Below, in pieces: positions 37,182-45,007 of a stretch of DNA of 64,000 bases; the first letter of the stretch is position 1, and every line of letters begins with the position of its first letter. Position numbers and translations under genes: made by a program. The notes beneath the pieces are model-generated. The model was not told the DNA's origin and searched no databases. It worked only from the letters and a program-made list of their open reading frames with translations. Origin of the DNA: PGYR01 sp034670025 (GTDB lineage: Bacteria; Bacteroidota; Ignavibacteria; Kapaibacteriales; UBA2268); the NCBI GenBank assembly GCA_034670025.1, contig JAXMOE010000002.1, positions 550,546 to 614,545 on the forward strand, read 5' to 3'.

Positions 37182-37259
37182 CTAATCTTTTTTTAAATAC
37201 TCAAATTTATTTATGTTTTTTAGTTCTATATCAGATACGAATGAAAGAGATTATTGTTT

Positions 37260-38465
37260 TTATCTCAATGCTTCTACGCCTGGTAATTTTTTTCCTTCAA
37301 GAAATTCTAATGACGCTCCACCACCAGTCGAAATATGCGAAACTTCATTTTCGAATCCTAATTGTCTTATAGCTGCAACCGAATCGCCACCACCAACTAT
37401 TGTATTAGCACCGTTTTTAGTTGCTTGCGAAAGCGACTCGGCAATACCAATAGTACCTTTAGCGAAGTTTGGCATTTCAAAGACACCCATAGGGCCATTC
37501 CAAAGTACAGTCATTGAATTTTTAACAATGTCAGCATAAGCATTTTTACTTTCTTCGCCTATGTCTAATCCCATCATATCATCAGGGATAGAATTAGCAT
37601 CTACGTTTTTGAATTCTGTATCATTCTTAAATTCTTTCGCAACGACTATGTCAGAAGGCAATACTAAATTTACATTGTTTTCTTTGGCTCTTTCTATTAG
37701 CGATTTCGCCATTTCTATTCTGTCTTCTTCTACTAAGGATGTTCCTACATTCATTCCGAGTGCTTTGTAGAATGTGAAGACCATACCGCCGCCGATAAGT
37801 ATATTATCGCATTTGGAATAGAGCGATTCGATTACATCGATTTTGCCAGATACTTTTGCCCCACCAATCACTGCTGTAAATGGGCGAATTGGGTTGTTGA
37901 CTGCCTCTTCTAAGTAATCAAACTCCTTTTCTAATAACTTCCCAGCATATTTTTCGGTGAAAAAGTCAGTTACAGCTACTGTACTCGCGTGAGCACGGTG
38001 AGCTGTTCCGAATGCATCATTAACATATACATCTGCTAAAGTGGATAGCTTTTTTGCAAACTCAGTATTATTATCTTCTTCTTCAGAGTAGAATCTAAGA
38101 TTTTCGAGAAGTACAATTTCGCCACTTTTAGCTTCATTTACAACTTCTATTGCTTTGTCCGAATTGCAATCGTCTGAGAAATGCACCTTGCAATCCATAT
38201 TCTTTTGTAAATATTCACTTACTGGTTTTAATGACATTGTTGGTACAACTTTACCTTCTGGTCTGCCCAAGTGCGACATTAAAACAGCAATGCCACCATC
38301 AGAGATTATCTTCTGGATGGTGGGCATTGAAGCGATTATTCTTTTGTCATCTGTTATAGTGCAATTTTCGTCCAAGGGAACATTAAAATCAACTCTGACT
38401 AATGCTTTCTTACCAGAGAAATCGCAGCTATCGATAGTTTTAATCATATTGATATTAACTGCCAA
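37260..38465 (-). CDS. pgk: Phosphoglycerate kinase
   Basis: This 401-aa glycolytic enzyme makes ATP from 1,3-bisphosphoglycerate. It shows KALVRVDFNVPL, MSHLGRPEGK, VLLENLRFYSEEE, the hinge and nucleotide motifs VIGGAKVSGKIDVIESL and GGGMVFTFYKALG, and the C-terminal NTIVGGGDSVAAIRQLG...STGGGASLEFLEGKKLPGVEAL. The start overlaps the end of gap by 11 bases, so the two glycolytic steps are translated together. Confidence 0.97.
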   Translation of the reverse strand: MAVNINMIKTIDSCDFSGKKALVRVDFNVPLDENCTITDDKRIIASMPTIQKIISDGGIAVLMSHLGRPEGKVVPTMSLKPVSEYLQKNMDCKVHFSDDCNSDKAIEVVNEAKSGEIVLLENLRFYSEEEDNNTEFAKKLSTLADVYVNDAFGTAHRAHASTVAVTDFFTEKYAGKLLEKEFDYLEEAVNNPIRPFTAVIGGAKVSGKIDVIESLYSKCDNILIGGGMVFTFYKALGMNVGTSLVEEDRIEMAKSLIERAKENNVNLVLPSDIVVAKEFKNDTEFKNVDANSIPDDMMGLDIGEESKNAYADIVKNSMTVLWNGPMGVFEMPNFAKGTIGIAESLSQATKNGANTIVGGGDSVAAIRQLGFENEVSHISTGGGASLEFLEGKKLPGVEALR

Positions 38466-39453
38466 TTTTTGAAATTAGGTCAACTATTCTGTTGCTATAT
38501 CCAGCTTCGTTGTCGTACCAACCTACTACTTTTACGTGGTTGCCATCAACAACGTCAGTAAGTGGAGAATCGAAAATAGACGAGTGTCTGTTACCAATTA
38601 TGTCCGAAGAAACTATTGGGTCAGTGCTATATTCTAATATTCCTTTTAGCTCATTTTCAGCAGCTTTTTTGAATGCCGCATTAACTTCTTCTATTGTAGT
38701 TGATTTTTCTGTTACAACAGTGAAATCAGTTAATGATCCATCTGGAATAGGTATTCTCACAGCATAGCCGTGTAGTTTTCCTTGCATTTTGGGGTAAACC
38801 AAGCCAACCGCTTTAGCAGCACCAGTTGTAGTAGGTATTGCGTTGACAGCAGCTGATCTTGCTCTTCTCATATCTGAATGAGGCAAGTCTAATATTCTTT
38901 GGTCATTAGTGTAAGCGTGAACAGTAGTCATAAATCCAGATTTGATTCCGAAGTTCTCGTCCAATACTTTCACCATAGGTGCCAAACAGTTAGTTGTGCA
39001 AGAAGCGTTGGAGATAAGTTGCTCATCGCCAGTTAGGTCGCCATCATTGACTCCTAATACAATGTTTGCATCCATTTGGTCTTTGGCAGGAGCAGAAAGA
39101 ACTACTTTCTTCGCACCTGACTTTAAGTGTTTAGACATACCTTCGCGAGTGCTAAATACACCAGTTGATTCTAATACTACATCAGGAGTGCCACCCCAGT
39201 TTATATCTTCAGGGTTTCTTTCTGATGAGATTTTAATTTCTTTACCGTTGACAACTATCGCACCATCTTTGTGCTCTACTTCGCCAGCGAATCTGCCATG
39301 AACAGAGTCATATTTTAGCAAATGAGCTAACATTGCCGAGTCTGTCAAATCGTTTATACCAATTACTTCTATGTCCAGATTTCTATTATAAATTTCACGG
39401 AAGGCCAATCTACCAATACGCCCAAATCCATTAATAGCAAGTTTAACTGACAT
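38455..39453 (-). CDS. gap: Glyceraldehyde-3-phosphate dehydrogenase, type I
   Basis: This 332-aa enzyme has the NAD-binding start INGFGRIGRLAFRE, the active-site loop ASCTTNCLAP with catalytic C152, and WYDNEAGYSNRIVDL at the end. Asp35 of INDLTD follows strand 2 and favours NAD over NADP. It heads the gap-pgk pair; GGTTGG precedes the ATG. Confidence 0.97.
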   Translation of the reverse strand: MSVKLAINGFGRIGRLAFREIYNRNLDIEVIGINDLTDSAMLAHLLKYDSVHGRFAGEVEHKDGAIVVNGKEIKISSERNPEDINWGGTPDVVLESTGVFSTREGMSKHLKSGAKKVVLSAPAKDQMDANIVLGVNDGDLTGDEQLISNASCTTNCLAPMVKVLDENFGIKSGFMTTVHAYTNDQRILDLPHSDMRRARSAAVNAIPTTTGAAKAVGLVYPKMQGKLHGYAVRIPIPDGSLTDFTVVTEKSTTIEEVNAAFKKAAENELKGILEYSTDPIVSSDIIGNRHSSIFDSPLTDVVDGNHVKVVGWYDNEAGYSNRIVDLISKIGS

Positions 39454-39490
39454 TATCCAACCTTTTTTTAATTGAGAATATAAATAAACT

Positions 39491-39498
39491 CAAAATTA
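39491..39498 (-). promoter_or_regulatory. Candidate -7 box for gap-pgk
   Basis: TAATTTTG on the minus strand fits TAnnTTTG and would give a leader of about 30 bases before the gap ATG at 39453. No clear -33 TTTG is seen. Confidence 0.35.
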
Positions 39499-39714
39499 CG
39501 AAATAATCCTAAGTTTATAGAATTTTAGACGATAATGTGAATATATATTATAAGCAATTTCTTAACAGTTGGGGGTGAGGTTGAGGTTTTTTGTATATTG
39601 TCTGATGTAAGAATGGGAATCGTAGAAATTCCTCTCTTCGAGTGATGTATTCGAATTAGTCACAGTGAGGCCTGAAAGGACGCGGCTGTCTGTTTTAGTA
39701 AAGAGAAAATTCAA

Positions 39715-39784
39715 AGCCACAGAGTGGCTAAACATCTGTAACAATTAAGACCACCAATACAACAAAGCCGCGTAGCGGTTCAAC
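39715..39784. repeat. 70-bp flanking repeat, copy A
   Basis: This copy starts AGCCACAGAGTGGCTAAAC and ends AGCCGCGTAGCGGTTCAAC. It is about 85% identical to 41979-42047. The two direct copies bracket the orphan Rhs toxin region and suggest an integration, duplication or recombination boundary. No open frame is evident. Confidence 0.7.
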
Positions 39785-39807
39785 CCCCAACGAGGTTGGG
39801 TGATTTG

Positions 39808-39954
39808 ATGACTAGCGATGCTATTTTAAGATGCCTTCGACTACGCTCTGGCAACTTCAATGACATCAAAATAAATGATAAATACAACCCTGCTAAGATG
39901 GGAGTAAAAGTAAAAGCTGCAAAAAATAGTAGTACAAATGAAAAAACAGAATAA
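39808..39954 (+). CDS. Possible 48-aa toxin-tail fragment
   Basis: The frame from ATG at 39808 ends with NDIKINDKYNPAKMGVKVKA and then a polar tail, a composition like the end of an Rhs or other polymorphic toxin. The open frame continues upstream of the ATG through the flanking repeat. It overlaps the start of the following membrane protein by 17 bases, as toxins and immunity genes often do. Weak evidence; it may be non-coding. Confidence 0.25.
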   Translation: MTSDAILRCLRLRSGNFNDIKINDKYNPAKMGVKVKAAKNSSTNEKTE

Positions 39955-40318
39955 ATTATTAATATTACAAATAATAAATATAATATTATTTGCTTCACAT
40001 TATCTACTTTATGATGTTTTATATTTATTATTAGGACATCCTGAGCTTTTTTTGAAAAGCTATGAAACAGTGAAGCCCTATGAGACAACACTCTTGTATC
40101 AAGCAACTGTACAAGTAGAACCTTATGTGCAATTGTTATTTTTCTTGATATTTATCTTCAGTATTTTCGTCACATTAAAAATCAGAAAAATGAAGATTGA
40201 GACATCTGAAAAAAAATGGAAATTTTTCTATTATTTTAATATTTTTATTATTATTATTTATTCTTTAGCTGTTTTAAGGGCGATATTATTTATTCCTTAT
40301 TTTCACATCTTCTTTTAG
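39938..40318 (+). CDS. Small polytopic membrane protein, possible immunity protein
   Basis: This 126-aa protein has three to four hydrophobic helices (about 8-30, 62-82 and 95-122), a lysine-rich start and a short basic loop (KIRKMKIETSEKKWK). No family is recognised. Its place directly before the Rhs toxin fragment and overlapping a possible toxin tail suggests an immunity protein for a displaced toxin. A minus-strand frame of 108 aa overlaps it and is less convincing. Confidence 0.5.
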   Translation: MKKQNKLLILQIINIILFASHYLLYDVLYLLLGHPELFLKSYETVKPYETTLLYQATVQVEPYVQLLFFLIFIFSIFVTLKIRKMKIETSEKKWKFFYYFNIFIIIIYSLAVLRAILFIPYFHIFF

Positions 40319-40342
40319 TCATATTTATAAATCCACCTTAAA

Positions 40343-41260
40343 ATGTTTAATCAAACCTATAATAATAAAAATATTTACCTTGCTGATGTGCGGAACATAA
40401 GCAATATGTACCCTTATAGGAAGAGCTACCCAGCTACTGCGACTTATAGTGCAGATGACGACTACAGATATGGGTTTAATGGAATGGAGAAGGAGAAGAG
40501 CTTTGATAGTAATGGCGATGTGGCTGACTTTGGGGCTCGTATATTTGATGCTAATTACCCTGTGTTTTTGAGTCGGGATCCGTTAGCACGCAAGCTACCC
40601 CAATGGTCGCCAAACGTAGCTATTGGAGACAACCCCATAAAAAACATAGATCCTGATGGCAGATACTTCATAGGTGTAGATGACAAAAATGTAAGGTTTA
40701 GGCAAAGAAGAGACGGTACTATTGAAGTCGGGAGTAATGCCTCTGCAGAATTAAAAATATTAGTTTCTAGTGTAAACACATCAGGAAGTAAGACCGCTAT
40801 GAATCAAATAATGTTGGCAAATAAGAATGAGTCAAAAATACATGTCAAAATAGTAAACGAAAAAGTAGATAATGGATTACTTGGGCTTCATCAACCCCAC
40901 GATAAAGATGGCAATGCACTAAACTGGAATAGTGATGAAGGAGATTTTGACGGAACACCTATTTACGTTGAAGGTAAAGATGGAGTGTATAAAGAAGCTA
41001 CGATTACTATTTTTCAAGGTAATATTGACGAATCAGGAGGTAATGGAGCTCACTATGGCTTTGATGTATCTACAGATCAAGAAACTGCTAATACTTTTCA
41101 GCACGAAACACACCACAATACAGATTCTGAGTTTATTCAAGATCTAAAGAATAAACGAGAAGGAAAACCGAATGAAGGGATAGATTCACATCAAAACATT
41201 CGTCCACAAGAACAAAAAATCTATAAGGAGATGCACGACCATAATAAAAAGGAGAAATAA
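40343..41260 (+). CDS. Orphan Rhs-core fragment with HExxH toxin domain
   Basis: Residues 41-105 are the end of an Rhs repeat-associated core (YRYGFNGMEKEKSFDSNG, ADFGARIFDANYPVFLSRDP, NPIKNIDPDG). The ~200-residue C-terminus is unrelated to Rhs and contains FQHETHHNTDSEF, an HExxH zinc-peptidase motif at 254-258. The large N-terminal Rhs shell is missing, so this is a displaced toxin tip: it would be exported only if recombined onto a full-length Rhs, or could be expressed at low level. The immunity-like gene follows two bases later. Alternative: a general secreted metallopeptidase. Confidence 0.75.
   Translation: MFNQTYNNKNIYLADVRNISNMYPYRKSYPATATYSADDDYRYGFNGMEKEKSFDSNGDVADFGARIFDANYPVFLSRDPLARKLPQWSPNVAIGDNPIKNIDPDGRYFIGVDDKNVRFRQRRDGTIEVGSNASAELKILVSSVNTSGSKTAMNQIMLANKNESKIHVKIVNEKVDNGLLGLHQPHDKDGNALNWNSDEGDFDGTPIYVEGKDGVYKEATITIFQGNIDESGGNGAHYGFDVSTDQETANTFQHETHHNTDSEFIQDLKNKREGKPNEGIDSHQNIRPQEQKIYKEMHDHNKKEK
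40401..40508 (+). repeat. Rhs-core direct repeat, copy 1
   Basis: This 108-bp segment encodes SYPATATYSADDDYRYGFNG and the residues that follow. It is repeated with about 90% identity at 41840-41948, 1.44 kb downstream. The repeat lies within the toxin gene and marks the recombination seam used to exchange Rhs tips. Confidence 0.8.
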
Positions 41261-41262
41261 TC

Positions 41263-41776
41263 ATGAAAGAAGTATTTTATAATAGAATCTATTTGATAGC
41301 CTTTTTTGTGGGGGCTGTTACTACTAGTTTTGCTCAAGGGGGATGGGATTTAGCTTATATACCAATAAACTCAATTGACAACAACATGGTAGGAAAAGAA
41401 GTAAGGTTGGATTTTAGATCTTCCAGTTCGGACACTATTAGCGGAACAGATTAGTACTCTTGAAATCAGGGGGCTTTTATCAAAAAAAGATATAGTTAAA
41501 CTAAATATTGATGGAGAGGAAAAAGAATACCTTGAAGATTGGAAATATTATGTAGACCACGGAATTTTAAGCGACCAAAACTTAAAAGGAATGGATAATG
41601 TCTATTATATCAAAGAATTGGTTGTTGAATCTGTAAATGACACGAATTTCACAGTAAAGGCATCCTTTTACAATAAGGATCAATGTCAATCTCAAAATAA
41701 AGAAGTGTCAGAAAGTAAAATTATTAAGATAGATAAAAAGATAATAAAGGGTGTTTTGTATAGACGTAATAAATGA
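41263..41776 (+). pseudogene. Frameshifted secreted immunity-like protein
   Basis: An ATG at 41263 opens a signal peptide (MKEVFYNRIYLIAFFVGAVTTSFAQ) and reads to a stop at 41452-41454. The +1 frame continues without interruption from about 41433 (LLAEQISTLEIRGLLSKKDI) to the stop at 41774-41776, giving a product of about 170 residues. The shift is between 41410 and 41450. The gene directly follows the toxin fragment, so an immunity role is expected. A broken immunity gene beside a toxin implies that the toxin is silent, or that the indel is a sequencing error. Confidence 0.65.
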
Positions 41777-41839
41777 ATTAAATTTAAAAAAAAACACTTA
41801 CTTAGTGACTTATTTTTATTCTATATCATTTATCAAAAC

Positions 41840-41948
41840 GCAATATATACCCTTATGGTATGAGCTACCCAGCAGCTGCGACTTATAGTGCAGATGACGA
41901 CTACAGATATGGGTTCAATGGTATGGAGAAAGACAAGAGCTTTGATAG
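41840..41948 (+). repeat. Rhs-core direct repeat, copy 2
   Basis: The reading SYPAAATYSADDDYRYGFNG followed by MEKDKSFDS matches the core in the toxin gene at 40401-40508, then breaks into unrelated sequence (EVCLKK, stop). It is a remnant of the next tip in the row. Confidence 0.8.
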
Positions 41949-41978
41949 CGAGGTCTGTCTAAAAAAAATGTAATTTAT

Positions 41979-42047
41979 AGCCACAGAGTGCTTAACATCT
42001 GTAGCAATTTAGACCACGAATACAACTGAGCCGCGTAGTGGTTCAAC
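41979..42047. repeat. 70-bp flanking repeat, copy B
   Basis: This is a direct copy of 39715-39784 with about ten differences, ending AGCCGCGTAGTGGTTCAAC. It follows the second Rhs-core remnant by 30 bp. Confidence 0.7.
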
Positions 42048-42135
42048 AATAAGACTTACTTTGTTCTAATCCTACAGCATACCACGCATTGGCTTAGTCT
42101 GTCGGTGTTAGCTAAGTTAGGTTACTGTATCGTAT

Positions 42136-42222
42136 GTTATAAGTGCTAAAGAATGTCCACCTCCGACTTTTGCTATTAGCAAAAGCCACCTCCGCCAGCG
42201 AATAACTTTATCACGCTATAAC
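42136..42222. repeat. Long imperfect hairpin, attC-like in outline
   Basis: GTTATAAGTG at 42136-42145 is nearly complementary to CACGCTATAAC at 42212-42222. At the centre CTTTTGCT (42167-42174) pairs with AGCAAAAG (42178-42185), flanked by two CCACCTCCG copies. The GTT...AAC ends and the hairpin shape recall integron attC sites, but this one lacks the CCGTT motif of the sites at 55-61 kb. Confidence 0.4.
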
Positions 42223-42353
42223 AACTATTAAAATAACAACTTAGAATTAAGTCAGTACATCAATTTAACATTTTTCTTAACATAATAATTCTACTCAACA
42301 GTTGAATTAATGCTTAAATAAAGTTGTTTAATATACCACAATTACAAACTTTT

Positions 42354-42381
42354 ACAAAAAAAACACCCTCACTGAACTTTT
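42354..42381. repeat. Short fragment of the ~190-bp element found at 59-62 kb
   Basis: ACAAAAAAAACACCCTCACT followed by GAACTTTT matches the middle of the elements at 59403, 60835 and 61513. The rest of this 42228-42810 gap holds no supported gene; a 74-codon frame at 42324 looks like chance. Confidence 0.5.
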
Positions 42382-42810
42382 ACGCCAACAGACTATACCA
42401 TATAATTTCATATCTTGATTTTATTAGATATGATGCAATAGCAGAAACATCATGTGCTGATATAGATGTAAACCCATGGTTTACACTAGTGACTAATTTT
42501 GAATTAAATTACAGCAGTTGCAAAATATATTTTATGATTGAATCCTGAGTTTAAAACTAATTCAATTATACTTTGTAAGTTAGGGCAGATTTAGACAATA
42601 TTGATTTTATTTTTGTGAATTAGCTTTAATGATATCACTTCTATATGAAAAGAAATCTTTGAACTTACGGGCTGACATCAAAAGAAAGAGATAATAAATT
42701 TCTAAGTTGGATATATGAAAATCATTAAACTATGAGACGTTTTTCGTGTTCATGTGTCTATATAAATATGAATCTAAATAATTATTAAATATTACTACAG
42801 GAGAACCACC

Positions 42811-44166
42811 ATGAAAACACTAATATTTTTAATCACAATTATTGCTGCTACCTCGCTTGTGAGGGCTGGAGAGAACGAAGAGATGCCTGTACTGAGCGAA
42901 GCCGAAGTGATATGGGAGACAGAACAAATTGGGGGGCTAAATGAAGTTGAAGTCTCACCACTTGGAGAACATTTCTACAACACAAAGGACTCAATAGTGC
43001 AAGTTAGGAGTGTAGAAACTGGTGAGCTTATTGAAGAAATTCTATTTCCTAACACAAATAGGTTAGATGCAATATCTATTTCTGCTGATGGTAGATTAAT
43101 GGCAGTGAGTGGTGAACCAAAATATATTTTTATCTATGATTTGGTAGAAAAGCGAGAAGTAAAACAGTTAACAACGACATTACTTGAGAGAGAAGAAAAT
43201 GGGAAAATCAAGAAGTATCTCACAAAAGAATGGCATAATTCCTCAATATCACCTGATGGCACTAAGGTAGCTGGAATTGCGGAAGGAAACCAACCAACAG
43301 GTACAACAAGTTGGGTAGTATTTGATATAGAAACAGGGGAAGAAATAGTTAAAGAAACTAAAATAAGATATGACTATTTAAACCCAGATAAATCTGGAGC
43401 AGGCAGATGGATAAGTACTGAATTCACACCTGATGGTAGCTATATTGTATCTCAATCAACTTGGTCACAAAATGGGGAATTTGGTCCAGACTCAATATAT
43501 ATTCACGATGCTAATACTCTTGAGATTTATGATGTGGTGTTGAATAAGTATAATAGTACTTATTTTGAAATAGTTTTTAGTAATTTTGAACCCATATTCT
43601 GCACAACGCATTATAACTCTATTTTTTTATATAATTTAACTGAGAAAAGTGTAGATACAATTCAATTTGATAAAACACCACAAGATATTATTTTTTCAGA
43701 ATTAGATAATAATCTTTTAGTTAGAGTTGGGGTTGATTATCCAGCTATATTTGATTATAAAAACAATATTCTTAAACGACCAATAGAATATATAGGCTTA
43801 CCAAAGGAAACAACTAAAGATAATAGGGTTATATATAGAGGACCACAGAGGTATTTAGCACTACTAAAAGTTGATTGGAATCCAATAACAAACATAAAGA
43901 ATAGGAATAATAAAAATTCAAATATCAGTCCTAATCCATCTACTGGGAATTTAATTATTGAATTAAATAATCGAAATTCCTCAAACTTTAATTACGAATT
44001 AATCTCCATTTCTGGTCAAATTGTAAAATCTAATTCTTTGGGATTTTTAAATATAAACAATCAGAATATTAATATCAATATATCAGATGTCACAAATGGG
44101 CAATACACTCTGAGGGTTTTCAGTGAGCAAGAAGAATTCATGTTTAATATAATAAAAGAGGGATAA
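42811..44166 (+). CDS. Secreted beta-propeller-like T9SS cargo protein, 451 aa
   Basis: AGGAG lies before the ATG. The product has a signal peptide (MKTLIFLITIIAATSLVRA) and a WD40/YVTN-like propeller with repeated VSPLGEHFY, ISADGRLMAVSG, ISPDGTKVAGI and FTPDGSYIVSQS blades. It ends in a T9SS type A sorting domain (ISPNPSTGNLIIELNN...GQYTLRVFSEQEEFMFNII). It is predicted to be exported across the outer membrane. The next gene begins two bases after its stop, so they form an operon. Confidence 0.82.
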   Translation: MKTLIFLITIIAATSLVRAGENEEMPVLSEAEVIWETEQIGGLNEVEVSPLGEHFYNTKDSIVQVRSVETGELIEEILFPNTNRLDAISISADGRLMAVSGEPKYIFIYDLVEKREVKQLTTTLLEREENGKIKKYLTKEWHNSSISPDGTKVAGIAEGNQPTGTTSWVVFDIETGEEIVKETKIRYDYLNPDKSGAGRWISTEFTPDGSYIVSQSTWSQNGEFGPDSIYIHDANTLEIYDVVLNKYNSTYFEIVFSNFEPIFCTTHYNSIFLYNLTEKSVDTIQFDKTPQDIIFSELDNNLLVRVGVDYPAIFDYKNNILKRPIEYIGLPKETTKDNRVIYRGPQRYLALLKVDWNPITNIKNRNNKNSNISPNPSTGNLIIELNNRNSSNFNYELISISGQIVKSNSLGFLNINNQNININISDVTNGQYTLRVFSEQEEFMFNIIKEG

Positions 44167-44167
44167 G

Positions 44168-45007
44168 ATGAAAAAGCTAATAATTCTTATCCTTTTTACT
44201 ATAATTAGTGTATCAAATTCTCAAAATTCTGAACCATCACCATATAGTTTTGTTTGGTCAACAGACAGTATTTCAAAACCTTTGGAAGTCGATTCATTTA
44301 ATATAGATGGGTTCAAATTAGGGTTCCAATGGAGTGGTAGTTCGCAGATGAGTAATGCCCTTTACCATAATATAATTCATGGTAAATCATTTGCACCACA
44401 CAATTATGATTCTAATTTTACCGAGGATATGCACGTAATTGGTCAGCCAGGAGTGGAAATAAAAAATATGGCTTCTATTCAATACGAGCCTACATTACTC
44501 ACATCTGATTATAAAAACTTCGCTACTAGACCAAATGACCCAACAAACGCTGTATTTGGTTTTAATAATATTCAAGGCACAGTATATGATTCTACTTTCA
44601 GTGGCGATATTAATTATAACCGAATGATGCTATTTCAAGACAGCATGGGTAATTATCCCGCTGATGGTATAGTGTTATCAGATATTACTCCTAAAGACCA
44701 GTTTTTTACAGATAAGTGGCCCGATGAGTCACAATTAGAGGATTACGATGGAGAAAATTGGAATATTTCTATAAACTTAAGACGTTTCGATTTAGATGAC
44801 GTTGAAGAATCAGATGATGTTGTTCTAGTTATAAAGTTACCTTATATCGCTAAAGACACAGCTGGTAATTATACTGGAATTAGTCCAAAAAGATATATTA
44901 GTTTTGACTCAATTCCCACAAACAGTACATCTAGTAAGTTTATTGAATTGCGTTGGGATGGGTATTTGGAAAACAGAGGCTATGTTCTTAAAAAAAGAAT
45001 ATTATGA
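44168..45007 (+). CDS. N-terminal part of a frameshifted giant T9SS cargo protein
   Basis: This part has a signal peptide (MKKLIILILFTIISVSNSQ) and about 260 residues of secreted-type sequence. It ends ENRGYVLKKRIL at a stop just after a run of seven A residues (44990-44996). Reading six A instead would continue as GYVLKKEYYEGSNPMES, directly into the 1318-aa frame. The two frames are therefore one gene of about 1560 residues. The interruption may be an indel, a read error, or a slippage site that makes two products. No known domain is recognised in this part. Confidence 0.8.
   Translation: MKKLIILILFTIISVSNSQNSEPSPYSFVWSTDSISKPLEVDSFNIDGFKLGFQWSGSSQMSNALYHNIIHGKSFAPHNYDSNFTEDMHVIGQPGVEIKNMASIQYEPTLLTSDYKNFATRPNDPTNAVFGFNNIQGTVYDSTFSGDINYNRMMLFQDSMGNYPADGIVLSDITPKDQFFTDKWPDESQLEDYDGENWNISINLRRFDLDDVEESDDVVLVIKLPYIAKDTAGNYTGISPKRYISFDSIPTNSTSSKFIELRWDGYLENRGYVLKKRIL

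Noticed and set aside
39780..40106. Minus-strand 108-codon frame
   Set aside because: It overlaps the better plus-strand membrane protein, has no ribosome site, and runs into the flanking repeat.
42324..42548. Plus-strand 74-codon frame
   Set aside because: No ribosome site, no recognisable domain, and it overlaps the repeat fragment at 42354; looks like chance.
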